From contig NZ_CP015243.1 in assembly GCF_001648175.1 (NCBI RefSeq), positions 1,364,001-1,428,000 of the forward strand: DNA of 64,000 bases, written 5' to 3'. Positions 61,548 through 64,000 of this stretch are shown here, in pieces. The stretch's first letter is position 1, and the number at the start of each line of letters is the position of its first letter. Below the pieces are notes generated by a model. It worked only from the letters and a program-made list of their open reading frames with translations. It had not been told where the DNA came from and ran no database searches. This stretch comes from Halotalea alkalilenta. Lineage in GTDB: Bacteria > Pseudomonadota > Gammaproteobacteria > Pseudomonadales > Halomonadaceae. Made by a program: the position numbers and the translations under genes.

Positions 61548-62492
61548 TCAGCGCACCAGGCAGCTGAGCGGTTCGCCGGCATCGAGTGCGGCGAGGTTGT
61601 CCAGGGCGCGCTGGCGCTGGGCGCCTTGGGCCTGGTGGGTGAGCGGTGCGATATGCGGGCTGAGCAGCATCCGCGGGCTGCGCTTAAGCGCCTCCGGCAC
61701 CTTGGGCTCGTGCTCGAACACATCGAGCGCGGCGCCGCCCAGGATGCCCTGCTCGAGTACCTCGATCAGCGCGGTCTCATCGACCACGTAGCCGCGCGAG
61801 ACATTGACCAGATAGCCTTCGCTGCCCAGCGCAGCCATCACTTCACGGTTCACCGCATGGCGGTTGTAGGCCCCGGCGCGCACCGTGACCATCAGCACGT
61901 CGCACCACTCGGCCAGCGCCTCGAGGCTCGGCAGGTAGCGATACGCTACGTCGGCATGCGGCGCGCGGCCGCAGTAGCCGATCTCCATCTCCATGGCCTG
62001 CGCGCGGCTCGCCACCCGGCGGCCGATCTCACCCAGCCCGTAGATGCCCAAGCGCCGGCCGACCAGCCCCGGTGAGAGAGGCAGCGCGGAGAACCCATTG
62101 CCTTGCCAGCGCTCACCGCGGACGTAGTCATGCGCGGCGACGATACCCCGTACCCCCGCGAGCATCAGTCCAGTCGCGTACTCGGCAACGCTCGAGGCGT
62201 TGGCGTCGCCTGCATTGGTCACCCGCACTCTGCGCTCGGCGGCGGCGTCGAGATCGATACGATCGAAGCCGGTGCCGTAGCAGACGATCAGCTCGAGCGC
62301 GGGCAGCGCATCGAGCAGCGTCGCATCGATCGGCAGCCCGCCCTTGGTGATCATCGCTCGCACCGCGTCGCTCCCCGGCGGCAGCGCCGACGGTTCCATG
62401 CGCTCTAGCGGACCGAGCAGCCGATAGCGACTTTCGAGTTCGGCGATGAAGTCGGCGGGAAGCGAGAAGGTCATCAGCACGTTAAAGGGCAT
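61548..62492 (-). CDS. D-isomer-specific 2-hydroxyacid dehydrogenase
   Basis: NAD(P)-dependent oxidoreductase of 314 aa in the GyaR/GhrB group. The Rossmann motif is GIYGLGEIGRR; the catalytic Arg is in VNVSRGYVVDE, the Glu in ALDVFEHEP and the His in LLSPHIAPLT. Substrates are usually glyoxylate, hydroxypyruvate or bulkier 2-keto acids. It is divergent from the HyuC-like hydrolase, and a TGGTAT repeat array lies between them. The start at 62492 is preceded by a normal site. Confidence 0.88.
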   Translation of the reverse strand: MPFNVLMTFSLPADFIAELESRYRLLGPLERMEPSALPPGSDAVRAMITKGGLPIDATLLDALPALELIVCYGTGFDRIDLDAAAERRVRVTNAGDANASSVAEYATGLMLAGVRGIVAAHDYVRGERWQGNGFSALPLSPGLVGRRLGIYGLGEIGRRVASRAQAMEMEIGYCGRAPHADVAYRYLPSLEALAEWCDVLMVTVRAGAYNRHAVNREVMAALGSEGYLVNVSRGYVVDETALIEVLEQGILGGAALDVFEHEPKVPEALKRSPRMLLSPHIAPLTHQAQGAQRQRALDNLAALDAGEPLSCLVR

Positions 62493-62563
62493 GGTCGGCC
62501 AAGGCTCCTGGTCAGGTGGGCTGCGTCGACGCTCGGCGCACGCGGGCAGGTGTGGATATTTCG

Positions 62564-62586
62564 ATGGTATACCACTGGTATGGTAT
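62564..62586. promoter_or_regulatory. Operator-like TGGTAT array
   Basis: Overlapping palindromes TGGTATACCA (62565-62574) and ATACCA-C-TGGTAT (62569-62581), plus a third TGGTAT at 62581-62586. TNGTATACNA sites are typical of GntR/FCD-family regulators. It lies in the divergent gap between the 2-hydroxyacid dehydrogenase and hydrolase starts. The regulator that binds it is not known; the FCD regulator here has no matching site in its own promoter. Confidence 0.6.
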
Positions 62587-62770
62587 TTGCACCGCAGTGC
62601 GCAAAGGGGAGCCGCAATGCCCGGCGTTGCGGGCTTTCACCGCGCTTTGCGGTGAGGTTGGCGGGCTGTGGCGGTGCAGTTTGATCGCAATCGGGCGCCA
62701 TGTTGGTGCAACGACTGAGACCCATCCCCTCGCTCGGTTCTCCATCATCCAGCTGCATGAGGTCAGTGCA

Positions 62771-64000
62771 ATGTCGCAGGCCAGTTGTCCACCCGACCCG
62801 CGAGCCCTCGCCGAGCGACTGTTCGGCGCGCTCGCCGAGATCGGCTGCGATCCGCCGGGCATCACCCGCGACGCCTACGGCGACGGTGAGCAGCGCGCCT
62901 TCGAGACCATCGCCAGCACGGCGCAGTCGCTCGGCGGCTCGATCGAGCGAGACGCGGCGGCCAACCTCTACTGCCGCTTCGCTGGCGCTTCCCCCGAGCT
63001 GCCGATGTGGGTCAGCGGCTCCCATCTGGACTCGGTGCCCCACGGCGGCAATTTCGATGGTGCCGCCGGGGTGATCGCACCGCTGTGCGCGCTGGCCAAA
63101 TTGGCCGCCGAAGGCCGGCGTCCGCTGCGCGACGTGGTGGTCGCCGCTTTTCGTGCCGAAGAGAGCACCTGGTTCCCGCTCTCCTATCCTGGCAGCCGCG
63201 CCGCCTTCGGCATGCTCGATGCCGAGGCGCTGCGGCTGACCCGGGCCGATAGCGGCCGATCGCTGGCCGATCACCTTCGCGAGTGCGGTGGCGATCCCGA
63301 GCGTGTCGCCGCTGGCGAGGCCTGGCTCGAGCCCGCTCGCCTGCACGGTTTCATCGAGCTGCACATCGAACAGGGGCCGCTGCTCGAACATCGCGGCGCG
63401 CCGCTCGGTGTGGTCAGTGGGATCAGCGGCAGCTTTCGCTATCGCCGTGCGCGTCTGCTCGGGACCCATGGCCACTCCGGCGCGGTGCCGCGCGAGCTGC
63501 GCCAGGACACGGTGTTCGCCTTCGCCGCGCTGGTCGGCGAACTCGATGCGCTGTGGAGCGATCTCGAGCGCCGCGGCGAGCGGGCGACGATCACCTGCGG
63601 CCAGGTGCACACCGACCCGACGGTGGATGCCTTCAGCAAGATCCCCGGCGAGCTCGGGTTCTGTCTCGATGTGCGCAGCGAGCGGGAGGGGACGCTTTTG
63701 GAGATCGAGGATGCGCTGGGGGCGATGCTCGCCCGGATCGAGCGCGAGCGCGGCGTGAGGGCGGAGCTTGGCGAGCGCACCTCGAGCAGGCCGGCGCGGA
63801 TGGACCCGGGGCTGCGCCGGCTGCTGCGGGAGGCGGCCGAGCGAGCCGGGCTGGACCCGCCGACGCTGCCGAGCGGTGCCGGACACGACGCGGCGACCTT
63901 CTCTCATCAAGGGGTGCCGAGCGCGATGCTGTTCGTGCGCAACCAGCACGGCAGCCACAACCCCGAGGAGGCGATGGCGCTGGAAGACTTCTTCGATGCG
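62771..64000 (+). CDS. Zn-dependent amidohydrolase, HyuC-like (partial)
   Basis: M20-family hydrolase of the N-carbamoyl-L-amino acid/allantoate amidohydrolase group. The 410 residues seen run to the window edge, near the usual full length (about 410-420). Metal and substrate sites are GSHLDSVPHGGNFDGAAG, FRAEESTWF, LHIEQGP and GAGHDAA. The ATG at 62771 gives the family start. It is divergent from the 2-hydroxyacid dehydrogenase with the TGGTAT array between. It probably deacylates or decarbamoylates an amino acid; only the last few residues are missing. Confidence 0.87.
   Translation, partial: MSQASCPPDPRALAERLFGALAEIGCDPPGITRDAYGDGEQRAFETIASTAQSLGGSIERDAAANLYCRFAGASPELPMWVSGSHLDSVPHGGNFDGAAGVIAPLCALAKLAAEGRRPLRDVVVAAFRAEESTWFPLSYPGSRAAFGMLDAEALRLTRADSGRSLADHLRECGGDPERVAAGEAWLEPARLHGFIELHIEQGPLLEHRGAPLGVVSGISGSFRYRRARLLGTHGHSGAVPRELRQDTVFAFAALVGELDALWSDLERRGERATITCGQVHTDPTVDAFSKIPGELGFCLDVRSEREGTLLEIEDALGAMLARIERERGVRAELGERTSSRPARMDPGLRRLLREAAERAGLDPPTLPSGAGHDAATFSHQGVPSAMLFVRNQHGSHNPEEAMALEDFFDA

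Overview
The window reads as chromosome of a GC-rich gammaproteobacterium. A member of the Halomonadaceae is the best guess, inferred from the mix of arginine/succinylarginine genes, a betaine/choline carrier, a fused FruB and the overall gene style. No rRNA, tRNA, prophage, insertion sequence or CRISPR array was seen. Almost every base is in a gene, neighbouring genes often overlap by 1-4 bases (ATGA or TGATG junctions), and most regions are ordinary housekeeping, transport and regulation.

Layout. 0-5.4 kb (minus strand): astE, a polar amino acid ABC transporter (ATPase, two permeases, binding protein), a decayed second binding protein, and a second AstE-like metallo-hydrolase cut by the window edge; this looks like an arginine/ornithine uptake and catabolism block. 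5.5-10 kb: ogt, a two-subunit SMR efflux pair with a divergent TetR regulator and a clear palindromic operator, a small lipoprotein, a GNAT enzyme and the cystine carrier tcyP. 10.1-13.2 kb: remnants of a LysE exporter and an Asp/Glu-racemase-like gene, an M20 amidohydrolase and an MFS carrier. 13.4-17.8 kb: thioesterase, mtfA, a small lipoprotein, a GNAT-nitrilase fusion and a GST. 17.8-26.7 kb: an iron block with a FepA-like receptor, a methyltransferase and an IroE-like esterase on the minus strand, and a YncE protein and a CirA-like receptor on the plus strand, with a good Fur box between.

26.8-34.8 kb: aldo/keto reductase, ypeA-like GNAT, a short ModE, a tandem non-coding repeat, modABC behind a ModE box, agmatinase with a GNAT remnant, a bestrophin-type channel and a TraB/GumN protein. 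35-43.4 kb: dbpA, ltaE, an FMN alpha-hydroxy-acid dehydrogenase with a coupled GNAT, a PhoD-like protein and ggt. 43.6-51.2 kb: a histidine phosphatase, then cra facing fruB-fruK-fruA with a perfect-looking Cra box. 51.3-54.4 kb: betT with a BetI-like palindrome, and a YqiJ-type membrane protein. 54.5-57.5 kb: a BaeSR-like two-component system and a duplicated Spy/CpxP-type periplasmic protein whose ribosome binding site sits in a predicted hairpin. 57.6-64 kb: LysO-type exporter, FCD-type GntR regulator, a DUF3108 protein, a PLP aminotransferase, a D-2-hydroxyacid dehydrogenase and a divergent HyuC-like hydrolase cut by the window end.

No wholly new defence or mobile system was found. The most interesting points are the hairpin and mini-ORF leader of the Spy-like gene, the receptor-methyltransferase-esterase operon, the tandem non-coding repeat before modA, the paired gene remnants sharing one CTAG, and mtfA lacking a normal start codon.
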